Positions 19,812-26,636 of a stretch of DNA of 53,813 nt are shown one piece after another. A program made the translations under genes and the position numbers. How positions within the stretch are numbered: the stretch's first letter is position 1; each line of letters starts with the position of its first letter. Source of the DNA: a virus. Where the stretch lies: positions 1 through 53,813 of IMG/VR virus record IMGVR_UViG_3300010885_072082. One strand, 5' to 3'. The notes below the pieces were generated by a model. It was not told where the DNA came from. It was given only the letters and a program-made list of their open reading frames with translations, and searched no databases.

Positions 19812-19976
19812 TTAAGATTTATACATGTGTCGCTTAGGGATATAAGCGCCCTTACCTTCTGCAATAATTTGTGACCGTGTTTTGTAAACTGTGTCAACTT
19901 TTAGAGAAACAACATCTACTTTTTTACCGAAAAATTTATCGGCTACATTTTTAAAGGCTTTTATAAGTTCTGTCAT
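19812..19976 (-). CDS. Small basic protein, 54 aa
   Basis: An intact 54-codon frame starting M-T-E-L-I-K-A-F-K-N and ending P-K-R-H-M-Y-K-S fills the gap between the convergent 1018-aa gene and the DUF5856-like gene. It is basic, with a V-D-x-V-x-x-L-K-V-D-T-V-Y-K pattern. The fit between its ends and the neighbouring genes and its good codon pattern argue for a real gene. No function is recognised. Confidence 0.55.
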   Translation of the reverse strand: MTELIKAFKNVADKFFGKKVDVVSLKVDTVYKTRSQIIAEGKGAYIPKRHMYKS

Positions 19977-20023
19977 CGTCTCTTCAATTAATTAGTCTCT
20001 AGAGAAGATTTTTTTTAATAATT

Positions 20024-20383
20024 TTATGACAATGTTAAAAGATATTTCAATCTATTTAAAACTGTAAGCATTTCATCTCTTATATTAAGCAAATCAGAAT
20101 CCATTACACCATCTAATTCATTATTAAGGGAAATAAGATACTCTATATAACTGTCTAATGTTGTAGAATATTGATCGTCAAGATTTTCAAGTTCTATATT
20201 ATATGCAATTTTTGCACGTGATTTACCATACTTACCCATATATACCTCGATAAACTTATCTATATGACCATCTAACTGCTCATATGCCTTACCAAAAGCT
20301 TTATGTTGTGCATAGCTTTCACTCTGCCAGTGAAAAATTCTTAGCTGATTTTGAATTCTAAGAAATGGAGCGAATAGCTTCAT
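20024..20383 (-). CDS. DUF5856-like helical-bundle (Dps/ferritin-like) phage protein
   Basis: 119 residues, all helical. It carries the family pattern L-R-I-F-H-W-Q-S-E-S-Y-A-Q-H-K-A-F-G, then a helix with L-D-G-H-I-D-K-F-I-E and G-K-Y-G. This matches the DUF5856 phage family, which I recall as a four-helix, Dps-like fold; the His and Glu residues could bind metal, but this is inferred. The ATG overlaps the stop of the upstream 150-aa gene by one base, so both are made from one transcript under the late promoter at 20842-20849. Confidence 0.6.
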   Translation of the reverse strand: MKLFAPFLRIQNQLRIFHWQSESYAQHKAFGKAYEQLDGHIDKFIEVYMGKYGKSRAKIAYNIELENLDDQYSTTLDSYIEYLISLNNELDGVMDSDLLNIRDEMLTVLNRLKYLLTLS

Positions 20384-20835
20384 TAGTCGGCGTAATATAA
20401 AATAGCAGAGCAGGGATTAGATCCTGATACTGCAGTAATAGGAGCATCAATACGAACACCAGCAGGCAATGAAATACCCTTTAAGATGTCGTTTTGTGTA
20501 TATTGTGCTGTAATACCAGCTAATGTAGTTGTCGTGAGTGGTAAAATTGCACTAAAATTACCTACAAGATAACCTCCAGCTGAAAGATAGGCAAACCCCC
20601 CGCTACCTAGAGTATTTGTTTCATAGGTAAGTACAGCATATTTAGGATATACATCAATAGACGTAAGTGGAGGTACACCTACATTATCCTTAAATGCATT
20701 TGACGCGTCAAGATAGTCAGGATTTATTACTGAAATTGCAGGAAATCTTGTATCCCCATCAAGTCGAACAAACTTACCATATTCAATAAGCTGTGGGTTA
20801 GCAACAACATTAGACACACTTGTAGGAGAAGACAT
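20383..20835 (-). CDS. Putative virion protein, beta-rich, 150 aa
   Basis: 150 residues, rich in Thr, Ala, Val and Gly with few charges, predicted mostly beta. Features include F-V-R-L-D-G-D-T-R-F-P, D-V-Y-P-K-Y-A-V-L-T-Y and A-V-S-G-S-N-P-C-S-A-I-L-Y near the end. The composition suggests a capsid decoration or other surface structural protein, and it has its own late promoter 6 nt before the ATG. No family is recognised. Confidence 0.6.
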   Translation of the reverse strand: MSSPTSVSNVVANPQLIEYGKFVRLDGDTRFPAISVINPDYLDASNAFKDNVGVPPLTSIDVYPKYAVLTYETNTLGSGGFAYLSAGGYLVGNFSAILPLTTTTLAGITAQYTQNDILKGISLPAGVRIDAPITAVSGSNPCSAILYYAD

Positions 20836-20840
20836 ATAAA

Positions 20841-21104
20841 TTATTTATTGCTCACGACAATAGATCCCCACTTTTTTAATGGGCATTCCGTCGTAATCAT
20901 CTTTAATTTAACCTCAAGAGAACACCCACAAATTCTACAACCACCAGTGTTTAAATATACATTTTTATCGTATCCCTCTTCACATTTTTCACATAGTGCC
21001 ATTCTCTCCTTAAACTGCTCGGCTGTAGTCAAACCAAAATCATTCCTCACCCATTCCGCTATATCTTCTGTAACGGTCTTAATTTTATTGAACAGAGAAG
21101 GCAT
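20841..21104 (-). CDS. Small zinc-ribbon-like phage protein
   Basis: 87 residues. Cysteines are arranged as C-E-K-C, then G-G-C-R-I-C-G-C, then E-C-P-L-K-K-W, giving seven cysteines including two C-x-x-C pairs. The G-C-x-x-C-G-C...C-P-x-x-K-W layout is one I associate with small phage zinc-binding proteins of the DUF6171 type. It probably binds one or two zinc ions; the target is unknown. Its start overlaps the end of the 157-aa gene by 20 nt. Confidence 0.6.
   Translation of the reverse strand: MPSLFNKIKTVTEDIAEWVRNDFGLTTAEQFKERMALCEKCEEGYDKNVYLNTGGCRICGCSLEVKLKMITTECPLKKWGSIVVSNK
20842..20849 (-). promoter_or_regulatory. Late-promoter octamer for the 150-aa structural gene
   Basis: Minus-strand AATAAATA lies 6 nt before the ATG at 20835. 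It overlaps the last codons of the upstream zinc-ribbon gene, so promoter and coding sequence share bases. Confidence 0.6.
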
Positions 21105-21558
21105 AACAGAGTAAAGCTACCGGATCATTTTGTGTAACAGAAGGAGATTCTACAGCTACACTGTTTTCGTAATCACCATAAGGATCATTACTCACTGTCT
21201 GTGGTATTTGAGAAACCTGTTGTTCAATTATAGCATAGGGAGAACGTTTAATTTTTTCTAAAATTAATGTCAATAATTGGTTTGCTACGATATCTGACAT
21301 ACCAAAATTAACAAACTCAATAATATCTTGTTTTGTAAATTTACCCTTTAATACTTCGAATGGATTAGCATAAGAACCAAAGACAAAATGAGGTAAATAC
21401 TTGTTAGCTAATGCAGCACAGTCTTTAATTACATGAAAAGCGGCAGGTGTTTTAATAGTTATTCCAGTCTCAGGAGATTCAGATGCCTTTTTAGAAGGAC
21501 CGTACAGCTTAGCTTCTTTTATCTGACTATTTTGTATAATTATTTCGATGAATTTCAT
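21085..21558 (-). CDS. Hypothetical protein, 157 aa
   Basis: 157 residues, not recognised. The N-terminal 110 residues look globular and helical, with F-G-S-Y-A-N-P-F-E-V-L and I-I-E-F-V-N-F-G-M; the last 45 residues are polar and probably disordered. It overlaps the PD-(D/E)XK nuclease gene by 32 nt upstream and the zinc-ribbon gene by 20 nt downstream, so it is part of a tightly packed minus-strand operon. Confidence 0.6.
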   Translation of the reverse strand: MKFIEIIIQNSQIKEAKLYGPSKKASESPETGITIKTPAAFHVIKDCAALANKYLPHFVFGSYANPFEVLKGKFTKQDIIEFVNFGMSDIVANQLLTLILEKIKRSPYAIIEQQVSQIPQTVSNDPYGDYENSVAVESPSVTQNDPVALLCYAFSVQ

Positions 21559-22234
21559 AGTGTTTAAGCATAGTTAAAATTTCATATTTCATAAACGACA
21601 TTGGATAGTAATAAAACTTCTCAGTATTTCTATCATAATGCATAACTCCGAGTGTATTTAACCTACGACCTGTAATATTTTGAAACATAAAGGCATATAG
21701 AGATAATTGAAGACTATAGATAGAGTATTCACTGGCTGTTAAATGGTCTAAAGGATATAAGAGGTATTCATTATATTGATTAAAGAATGAAAACTTCTTA
21801 TTGGTTTTAAGATCGAAGATGCTAAATCCACCGTTTTTGTCAATTCTTATTAAATCTGCAGTACCTGCTAGCCTATGTTCATGTGAATATACTTGATGTT
21901 CTATAAGAAGTTCGTTTTTTCGCCTATCAATAACGTCTAAATCTAGATAAGCTTGAACAAAAGTCGTGTATTCCGGTTTAAATGTACCGGTTTTTAGATA
22001 CGTCTCTATTACTGAATGTAATTCTGTACCGTAATCCTTACTCTTATCATTATCTTTTTTCCACCTCTCCTGCACTTCTTCCTTTGTTGTCCCCTCTCTT
22101 TCAGCTATTCTTCGAGCAGCAGAGTCAGAATCAAAAGGCTTCTTAAACTTATGTATTAAAGATGTAGCAGACGTATAGACCTCACCTGTAAATTCATTTT
22201 TATAGGAATGTAATATAGGATCAAAAACAAGCAT
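21527..22234 (-). CDS. PD-(D/E)XK nuclease, RecB/Cas4-like
   Basis: 235 residues. Motifs of the RecB-type nuclease fold appear in order: G-T-E-L-H (69-73, the GxxxH motif), a Glu-containing strand I-E-H-Q-V (111-115), G-T-A-D-L (124-128) with catalytic Asp127, F-D-L-K-T-N-K (140-146) giving D141-x-K143, and Y-S-L-Q-L-S-L-Y (163-170) with the QxxxY motif. It is probably a DNA exonuclease or recombination nuclease acting in phage DNA processing. No Fe-S cysteine cluster is present. Short overlaps tie it to the two genes downstream. Confidence 0.75.
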   Translation of the reverse strand: MLVFDPILHSYKNEFTGEVYTSATSLIHKFKKPFDSDSAARRIAEREGTTKEEVQERWKKDNDKSKDYGTELHSVIETYLKTGTFKPEYTTFVQAYLDLDVIDRRKNELLIEHQVYSHEHRLAGTADLIRIDKNGGFSIFDLKTNKKFSFFNQYNEYLLYPLDHLTASEYSIYSLQLSLYAFMFQNITGRRLNTLGVMHYDRNTEKFYYYPMSFMKYEILTMLKHYEIHRNNYTK

Positions 22235-22265
22235 TAACTTATGTTAATGTAATTATACTGTAAAA

Positions 22266-22526
22266 TCAAATTTTTTTCTTCTTTGCCTTTGGTTTAGATG
22301 TTTTAGGCTTTATATCTTCTTGTTCATTTAAAATATATGTACAGGTATAGCCTGTTTTAATCTCTGTTTTATGTACAAGGTTAAATTGTAGACTCAGTAA
22401 ACGCTTGTTTAAAGCTGAAAACCATTGTTTCTTAACATTTATGATAACACTATTCTTACTATGATCAACAAGAATAGCGTCAGTAAATTCTTCACAAATT
22501 GCCGAAACGATATCGATAATATGCAT
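22266..22526 (-). CDS. Hypothetical protein with Lys-rich tail, 86 aa
   Basis: 86 residues: a compact alpha/beta N-terminal domain of about 65 residues (I-V-S-A-I-C, S-V-I-I-N-V-K) and a strongly basic C-terminus rich in Lys, Pro and Thr that could bind nucleic acid. It has a late-promoter octamer exactly 5 nt before its ATG. No family recognised. Confidence 0.6.
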   Translation of the reverse strand: MHIIDIVSAICEEFTDAILVDHSKNSVIINVKKQWFSALNKRLLSLQFNLVHKTEIKTGYTCTYILNEQEDIKPKTSKPKAKKKKI

Positions 22527-22531
22527 ACATA

Positions 22532-22539
22532 TATTTAAT
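22532..22539 (-). promoter_or_regulatory. Late-promoter octamer for the 86-aa gene
   Basis: Minus-strand ATTAAATA ends 5 nt before the ATG at 22526, one of the exact-spacing cases. Confidence 0.6.
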
Positions 22540-22576
22540 CATTCTATAGGTACACTATATCATTAAACCCCACATA

Positions 22577-22768
22577 TCATGTAGGTCTATCTGTGTTCTT
22601 TACAGTTTCTAAATTAGCAGATAATTTTTCATAAAGAGATGTAATAGACTCTCTATTTTTTTCATCTAAGTTAAAAACACTTAAAAAAGTTTTTGTCAAA
22701 GTTACGAGATTTTCAAGATCTATAATTGAAAGTTCAATTGTTGAATCTACACTTGTATTTTCGCTCAT
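22577..22768 (-). CDS. Small acidic helical protein, 63 aa
   Basis: 63 residues, Ser/Thr-rich at the N-terminus and then two amphipathic helices (L-E-N-L-V-T-L-T-K-T-F and I-T-S-L-Y-E-K-L). It is divergent from the HEXXH gene, with only 36 nt between the start codons. A TATAAT box lies 7 nt before its ATG. Function unknown. Confidence 0.55.
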   Translation of the reverse strand: MSENTSVDSTIELSIIDLENLVTLTKTFLSVFNLDEKNRESITSLYEKLSANLETVKNTDRPT

Positions 22769-22775
22769 ATATATT

Positions 22776-22781
22776 ATTATA
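22776..22781 (-). promoter_or_regulatory. Sigma70-like -10 box 7 nt before the 63-aa gene
   Basis: Minus-strand TATAAT is a perfect -10 consensus. No good -35 is seen at the right distance, so activity may need an activator or an AT-rich UP region. The start site would fall at or next to the ATG at 22768. Confidence 0.4.
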
Positions 22782-22804
22782 TATCTGTAACATTCTAGAA
22801 AGCC

Positions 22805-23272
22805 ATGTATATTTTTAATATAAAACCAACTCCGAAGTCGATCGATTGGTTTAAAGATAACGATTACGACGTAAAGGCTATAGGTGCTGCATTGTCTCTT
22901 CTTTATTCAGAATTAGAACCTAGTATACAGAACAGAAAGATTACTTTAACTATACAAGTTGTAGAAGGAGCTGAGAAAAGTACATATATGTTTACAACAA
23001 ACAAGATATGGCTATGCGATGAACCAGAAATCAATGCAAAATCCTCTAAACAAAAAACAATAGCAGTTTTTTCTCATTTTTTACATGAGTTCCGCCACTG
23101 GATGCAAAGTAGAGTGTATAAAATAAGTGGAACTAAGCTTTCCTATAATGAGGAAGATGTAGAACGTAATACTAATGCCTATTTTAAAAATAAATACGAA
23201 GTTGATGCACGTAGATTTTCAAAACAATATATTTCTAAATTTTATAAATACTATAAAGCATTTAAACACTGA
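22805..23272 (+). CDS. Putative zinc metallopeptidase-like protein (HEXXH)
   Basis: 155 residues. The helix F-S-H-F-L-H-E-F-R-H-W-M-Q contains H-E-F-R-H (94-98), the HEXXH zinc-binding and catalytic motif. Downstream, N-A-Y-F-K-N-K-Y-E-V-D-A-R-R-F (about 124-138) supplies a Glu (132) that could be the third zinc ligand, as in gluzincin-type or SprT/ImmA-like folds. The basic, Tyr-rich C-terminus may contact DNA or RNA. It is the only plus-strand gene in a minus-strand block. The substrate is unknown; proteolysis itself is inferred. Confidence 0.6.
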   Translation: MYIFNIKPTPKSIDWFKDNDYDVKAIGAALSLLYSELEPSIQNRKITLTIQVVEGAEKSTYMFTTNKIWLCDEPEINAKSSKQKTIAVFSHFLHEFRHWMQSRVYKISGTKLSYNEEDVERNTNAYFKNKYEVDARRFSKQYISKFYKYYKAFKH

Positions 23273-23465
23273 TAAAGGAGCTCATATAGGCACTCCATAT
23301 TTTTTCAAGAAATTTTATCCTTAGTTTTGCTAAATCACACTTCTTACATCCCGAATCCACTAAATTTTTTTCTTCTGATTGATATTCAATACGTAATTGC
23401 ATGCAGTTCTTTATCGATTCAGGACACGGTTTACTAGAATCAAAAAATTCATCATACAAGGACAT
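23262..23465 (-). CDS. Small four-cysteine protein, 67 aa
   Basis: 67 residues with C-P-E-S-I-K-N-C near the N-terminus and C-K-K-C-D in the middle, spaced to bind one zinc ion. The 3' end overlaps the convergent HEXXH gene by 11 nt, and its start lies 1 nt after the endolysin stop, so it can be co-expressed from the lysis-gene transcript. Function unknown. Confidence 0.5.
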   Translation of the reverse strand: MSLYDEFFDSSKPCPESIKNCMQLRIEYQSEEKNLVDSGCKKCDLAKLRIKFLEKIWSAYMSSFISV

Positions 23466-23466
23466 A

Positions 23467-24078
23467 TTATATACAGGTTTCTACTAATTTAGCTTCAGCT
23501 TCCCTTCTTTCAATGAGACCATCCAACCCTTTACCTTGCCATATTCTTTTCATTTTTCTAAGCTCTTCAGCTATACCTTTATAATCTTTTTTAGGGATTA
23601 AATTTCGAATATTGCGCATTTCTAATCTACTATCACCCTTTATACTACTTCCGCGATTAAAAATCAGTGAAACAATTGCACCGTATGCATTGTTACAAAG
23701 CTTATCTAATCCTGGAAATGTTTTTTCTGCTAAATTTGCAAACTTAGGCCAAGTCAGGGTTTCAAATATTTCTCTCGCCTGTTCCCAGGAAACAATTATA
23801 CCTGCCTCTCTTAATGTTTTTGTGTATTCTTTGCCTGTGGTACCTGTTTTTCCGCTTGCCCCTTGTATCAAGTTAATCTGATCGGCTGGTAAGAAATGAA
23901 ATATATTTGATAATTCATCTTTTGTATAATATCCACAATCTACACCGATGCCTACTGTCGGTCCTGATGCACCACCGGGCCAGGTAAATTTTGAGAGGTA
24001 CTTGTCGTAGTATGTTTTACCTCCACCTACTTCATAATCAAACAATAATTTTAATGTCTCTGGAGATGGTGTTTTCAT
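23467..24078 (-). CDS. Endolysin, GH24/T4-lysozyme-like
   Basis: 203 residues. The N-terminal active site resembles T4 lysozyme: F-D-Y-E-V-G-G-G with candidate catalytic E16, followed by P-T-V-G-I-G-V-D-C-G-Y (40-50), aligning with the T-I-G-I-G-H segment that holds T26 of T4 lysozyme. Later A-I-V-S-L-I-F-N-R-G (134-143) and G-L-I-E-R-R-E-A-E (187-195) are typical of GH24 enzymes. It should cleave the glycan backbone of peptidoglycan at lysis. No signal peptide is seen, so export depends on a holin. Its ATG overlaps the stop of the holin-like gene by 4 nt. Confidence 0.82.
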   Translation of the reverse strand: MKTPSPETLKLLFDYEVGGGKTYYDKYLSKFTWPGGASGPTVGIGVDCGYYTKDELSNIFHFLPADQINLIQGASGKTGTTGKEYTKTLREAGIIVSWEQAREIFETLTWPKFANLAEKTFPGLDKLCNNAYGAIVSLIFNRGSSIKGDSRLEMRNIRNLIPKKDYKGIAEELRKMKRIWQGKGLDGLIERREAEAKLVETCI

Positions 24079-24500
24079 TGTATTATATAATCATCTTCTT
24101 TTGCATTGTGAGTAAGGTTTTCAACAACCTCTTCTTTCATTACTTCTGTAACACCTTCAATACTAGCATCAGAAGAGCTATTATATCTCAAATCCACAGC
24201 AGCTTGTACTCCGAGATATGAAGCAATAATAATTGCAAATATTTCTATTGTTTTAGAAAAGATAGTTACAAATGCTGAAACATGTTCTGTTGTTTGTATA
24301 TTTAATAAAATAGCAACACTTGAATAGTATAGAATACCAAGCATTAAAACTGATGTAAAGATAATAAAAAACTTTTTAGAAGAAAGATGATTCGTCTCTT
24401 CCATTTTTTTCTTTAAATACGCAGGTGTATTAGGTGGAGCCTTACCGTTTTGTAGAAATGCACTAGCAGATTGAACTATATTGACAACATTCTGCCACAT
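24075..24500 (-). CDS. Holin-like membrane protein, two transmembrane segments
   Basis: 141 residues. A cytoplasmic-type amphipathic N-terminus is followed by two hydrophobic segments, about 43-67 (F-F-I-I-F-T-S-V-L-M-L-G) and 78-97 (V-T-I-F-S-K-T-I-E-I-F-A-I-I-I-A), and a charged acidic tail. The 4-nt overlap with the endolysin gene and the nearby u-spanin-like gene make holin the best guess. The octamer at 24506-24513 sits exactly 5 nt before its ATG, giving late expression. Another phage membrane protein cannot be excluded. Confidence 0.6.
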   Translation of the reverse strand: MWQNVVNIVQSASAFLQNGKAPPNTPAYLKKKMEETNHLSSKKFFIIFTSVLMLGILYYSSVAILLNIQTTEHVSAFVTIFSKTIEIFAIIIASYLGVQAAVDLRYNSSSDASIEGVTEVMKEEVVENLTHNAKEDDYIIQ

Positions 24501-24505
24501 ATAGA

Positions 24506-24513
24506 TATTTATT
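24506..24513 (-). promoter_or_regulatory. Late-promoter octamer for the holin-endolysin genes
   Basis: Minus-strand AATAAATA ends exactly 5 nt before the ATG at 24500. It overlaps the stop codon of the 36-aa mini membrane gene. Confidence 0.65.
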
Positions 24514-24622
24514 ATCTAAGATGAAATAGTAAACACTTTCCAACCATTAAGCCTAATAATAGACTCCAAAGATAGATAGCGCGTTGAAGATAGATAGCAC
24601 GTGTACGTTCGTCGTCAATCAT
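24512..24622 (-). CDS. Mini membrane protein, 36 aa
   Basis: An intact 36-codon frame: a charged head with M-I-D-D-E-R-T-R, then one hydrophobic helix (Y-L-W-S-L-L-L-G-L-M-V-G) and a short end. It sits between the 42-aa membrane gene and the holin-like gene, leaving almost no unused sequence. It could be an antiholin, a second holin or a lysis regulator; none of these can be shown. Confidence 0.45.
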   Translation of the reverse strand: MIDDERTRAIYLQRAIYLWSLLLGLMVGKCLLFHLR

Positions 24623-24633
24623 AACAATATACC

Positions 24634-24762
24634 CTAAAATAGGATACCAATGAGAAAGCCTAGTATGAATATAGCAATCGCAATTGCAGTCTTTGGATTA
24701 TTAGATATCCAAAGTGTTGTATTATTAATACTGCTGGAAATAAATTGTAAAATTTTATCCAT
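24634..24762 (-). CDS. Mini membrane protein, 42 aa
   Basis: A 42-residue frame beginning M-D-K-I-L-Q-F-I-S-S with one strong hydrophobic segment at the C-terminus (T-A-I-A-I-A-I-F-I-L-G-F-L-I-G-I-L-F). A late-promoter octamer lies exactly 5 nt before its ATG, which strongly supports it as a real late gene despite its size. Its location in the lysis block suggests a pinholin- or antiholin-like role. Confidence 0.6.
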   Translation of the reverse strand: MDKILQFISSSINNTTLWISNNPKTAIAIAIFILGFLIGILF

Positions 24763-24767
24763 GTATA

Positions 24768-24775
24768 TATTTAAT
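24768..24775 (-). promoter_or_regulatory. Late-promoter octamer for the 42-aa membrane gene
   Basis: Minus-strand ATTAAATA ends 5 nt before the ATG at 24762, the same exact spacing as at larger late genes. Confidence 0.6.
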
Positions 24776-24794
24776 CAAAAAACTATCAAAAATT

Positions 24795-25379
24795 TTAAAA
24801 TAATGCAAACCTGCTGATTTTCAACCAGATATATCCAACAATACCTACAAGCAAGACACCAATAGCCAGGGCTTCTTTAAAGATAATAGCATCTTTCTTA
24901 TAAATTTCAGATTGAAGATGATTAAGATCTTTCACCATCTTATCATGCATTTCATTTTGCTTGGCTAATTCCTTATTATTTGTATCAAGCTGTTTAACCA
25001 TATTCTTATTATCTTGTTCAAGCAGCTTTTTAATTTCTCTATCCTTCAATAAGCTCTGATATTCCGTAGATCCGACAACGATTACTTTATTATCCTTATA
25101 TTGCTCAGGTACAATAACAACCCTCGTCTTTCCTGCTGTTTTTGCTGTTTTAATTACATCATCAGCCTGATAGACAGCACTTATTTTAATAGGATGCTTT
25201 GGAGGGTTGATAAACTTCGTTGTTTCGTTAGAATAAAAATAAGCTAAATCAACTCTTGCGTTATTTAAGGAGTCGTTTGTCGCGTATACGTTTTGTTTTA
25301 TAGCCTCAGATTGCTTTTCTGTATAGAGAATACAACTAGGAAGCAAAAACAATAATGCAAGTAAAGATATATACTTCAT
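24795..25379 (-). CDS. Putative unimolecular spanin (u-spanin-like lipoprotein)
   Basis: 194 residues from the ATG at 25379. A longer frame from 25409 would add ten residues ahead of the signal peptide and is less likely. The N-terminus is a lipoprotein signal peptide: M-K-Y, a Leu-rich core and the lipobox L-L-P-S-C with lipidated Cys16. A long charged region follows, with a coiled coil around 110-160, and the C-terminus has one membrane helix (A-L-A-I-G-V-L-L-V-G-I-V-G-Y-I-W-L). Outer-membrane lipid at one end and inner-membrane helix at the other is the layout of a u-spanin such as T1 gp11, which fuses the two membranes at the end of lysis. Context supports this. Confidence 0.65.
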   Translation of the reverse strand: MKYISLLALLFLLPSCILYTEKQSEAIKQNVYATNDSLNNARVDLAYFYSNETTKFINPPKHPIKISAVYQADDVIKTAKTAGKTRVVIVPEQYKDNKVIVVGSTEYQSLLKDREIKKLLEQDNKNMVKQLDTNNKELAKQNEMHDKMVKDLNHLQSEIYKKDAIIFKEALAIGVLLVGIVGYIWLKISRFALF

Positions 25380-25444
25380 ATTATTAATTATATTCAAATA
25401 TAGGTACAATCAACTCTTTTATATTAACCTGTTACGCTCTATAA

Positions 25445-26617
25445 TTAGTATCCTATTGCAAACCAATAAAACCCCCAAATACCGTTGTTCACACCGGCGC
25501 CACCATAATCCACGTAAAAGTTTAAGGTTGTGGCATTAAAGTTTATTATTTCTAAAATACACTGACCCTTCGTTGATGCTTGGGTTGGATTACTCAACGT
25601 ACAACTTACGTTTAGACAAGCAGTTGGAAACGGTACCGGAAAAGTATAGGTTTGTGCTGTATCTCCAGATGCATATCCTGTATTATTGAATCCCCATTGC
25701 ATTATTATACCACCAGGTAGTTGCTGGTAACCATTAGTTGTTTTCGAGGACTGAAATTGATTATTTAAACTAGTAAAAAGATTGAGTAATGTTTGCGTAT
25801 CAACAGCGTTTTGTGATATAGTCTGTATTAAAGCATATTTAATACAGGGAAGAAGTGCGACGTTTTTTGGTCGTGTTTCAATGTCACCTGTTGAATTGAG
25901 ATTAGCATAACCTGTGGCTATAGATACAGTACCATCATCTTCACTGGCAGCAAAATAATTGTGCCCGCCTCCTGTTACTTGTTTTTGAGAGGTTCTTAAC
26001 GTAGCCGTAGTCGTAGAATTGGGATGTCCGTGACCACTATCTGTATGGGTATGGCTTTTGAAGCTATCTTCTTGATATGTGCCAAATGCTCTACCGTAAT
26101 CAGCTTGTCTACCATTAGACCAACCTCTTATAAATTTACCAAGTAAATCAGGTAGCATAAAAGAATTTACACCATCACCTCCAAATCTAGTACCTATAAC
26201 ATTAAAGAGATCTGTATATGGAGCAGCAATTTGTAATGTTCTACCGTCACATATAAACCATCCCTCTGGCGCAGTAGGAGCTGCAAACCATGCAACAGTA
26301 CCTAAAGGTACATTGTCAACAGGTGTCACTGTAGGTACACTTATTGTTATTGAATTACCGGTGGATGATATACTAACGTTATTACCAGCTTTAAGATTAA
26401 TTGCTGTTAAACCTGATGTACCAGTATTACCTAGAAATTGATTAGGCCCTGGAATCAAAAGACCAGTGAGACCAACACTAGTTGATCCAGGATTACATAC
26501 TACCTGATTTATATTAATAATGTTATCAGTAGGATCCCCAGCACTGTCTGTAAAATTTCCTTTAATTGAATTTTTAGGTACAGTAATGAGCTCAGCGTTA
26601 ATTACCTTAGTTGCCAT
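25445..26617 (-). CDS. Tail fibre protein with collar domain and gp53-like tip
   Basis: 390 residues. After a Thr/Ser/Gly-rich N-terminal region, residues about 103-260 form a phage tail-collar domain (V-A-W-F-A-A-P-T-A-P-E-G-W-F-I-C-D-G-R, later P-D-L-L-G-K-F-I-R-G and H-T-H-T-D-S-G-H-G-H, the metal-binding histidines seen in T4 gp12-type fibres). The C-terminal 90 residues (I-I-M-Q-W-G-F-N-N-T-G ... F-Y-W-F-A-I-G-Y) match the receptor-binding tip domain known from tail-fibre gp53-like proteins. It probably contacts the host surface. It is the last gene of the 20-kb fibre block. Confidence 0.8.
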   Translation of the reverse strand: MATKVINAELITVPKNSIKGNFTDSAGDPTDNIININQVVCNPGSTSVGLTGLLIPGPNQFLGNTGTSGLTAINLKAGNNVSISSTGNSITISVPTVTPVDNVPLGTVAWFAAPTAPEGWFICDGRTLQIAAPYTDLFNVIGTRFGGDGVNSFMLPDLLGKFIRGWSNGRQADYGRAFGTYQEDSFKSHTHTDSGHGHPNSTTTATLRTSQKQVTGGGHNYFAASEDDGTVSIATGYANLNSTGDIETRPKNVALLPCIKYALIQTISQNAVDTQTLLNLFTSLNNQFQSSKTTNGYQQLPGGIIMQWGFNNTGYASGDTAQTYTFPVPFPTACLNVSCTLSNPTQASTKGQCILEIINFNATTLNFYVDYGGAGVNNGIWGFYWFAIGY

Positions 26618-26626
26618 TTGTAATAT

Positions 26627-26634
26627 TATTTATT
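26627..26634 (-). promoter_or_regulatory. Late-promoter octamer for the collar-domain fibre
   Basis: Minus-strand AATAAATA lies 9 nt before the ATG at 26617. Confidence 0.55.
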
Positions 26635-26636
26635 GT

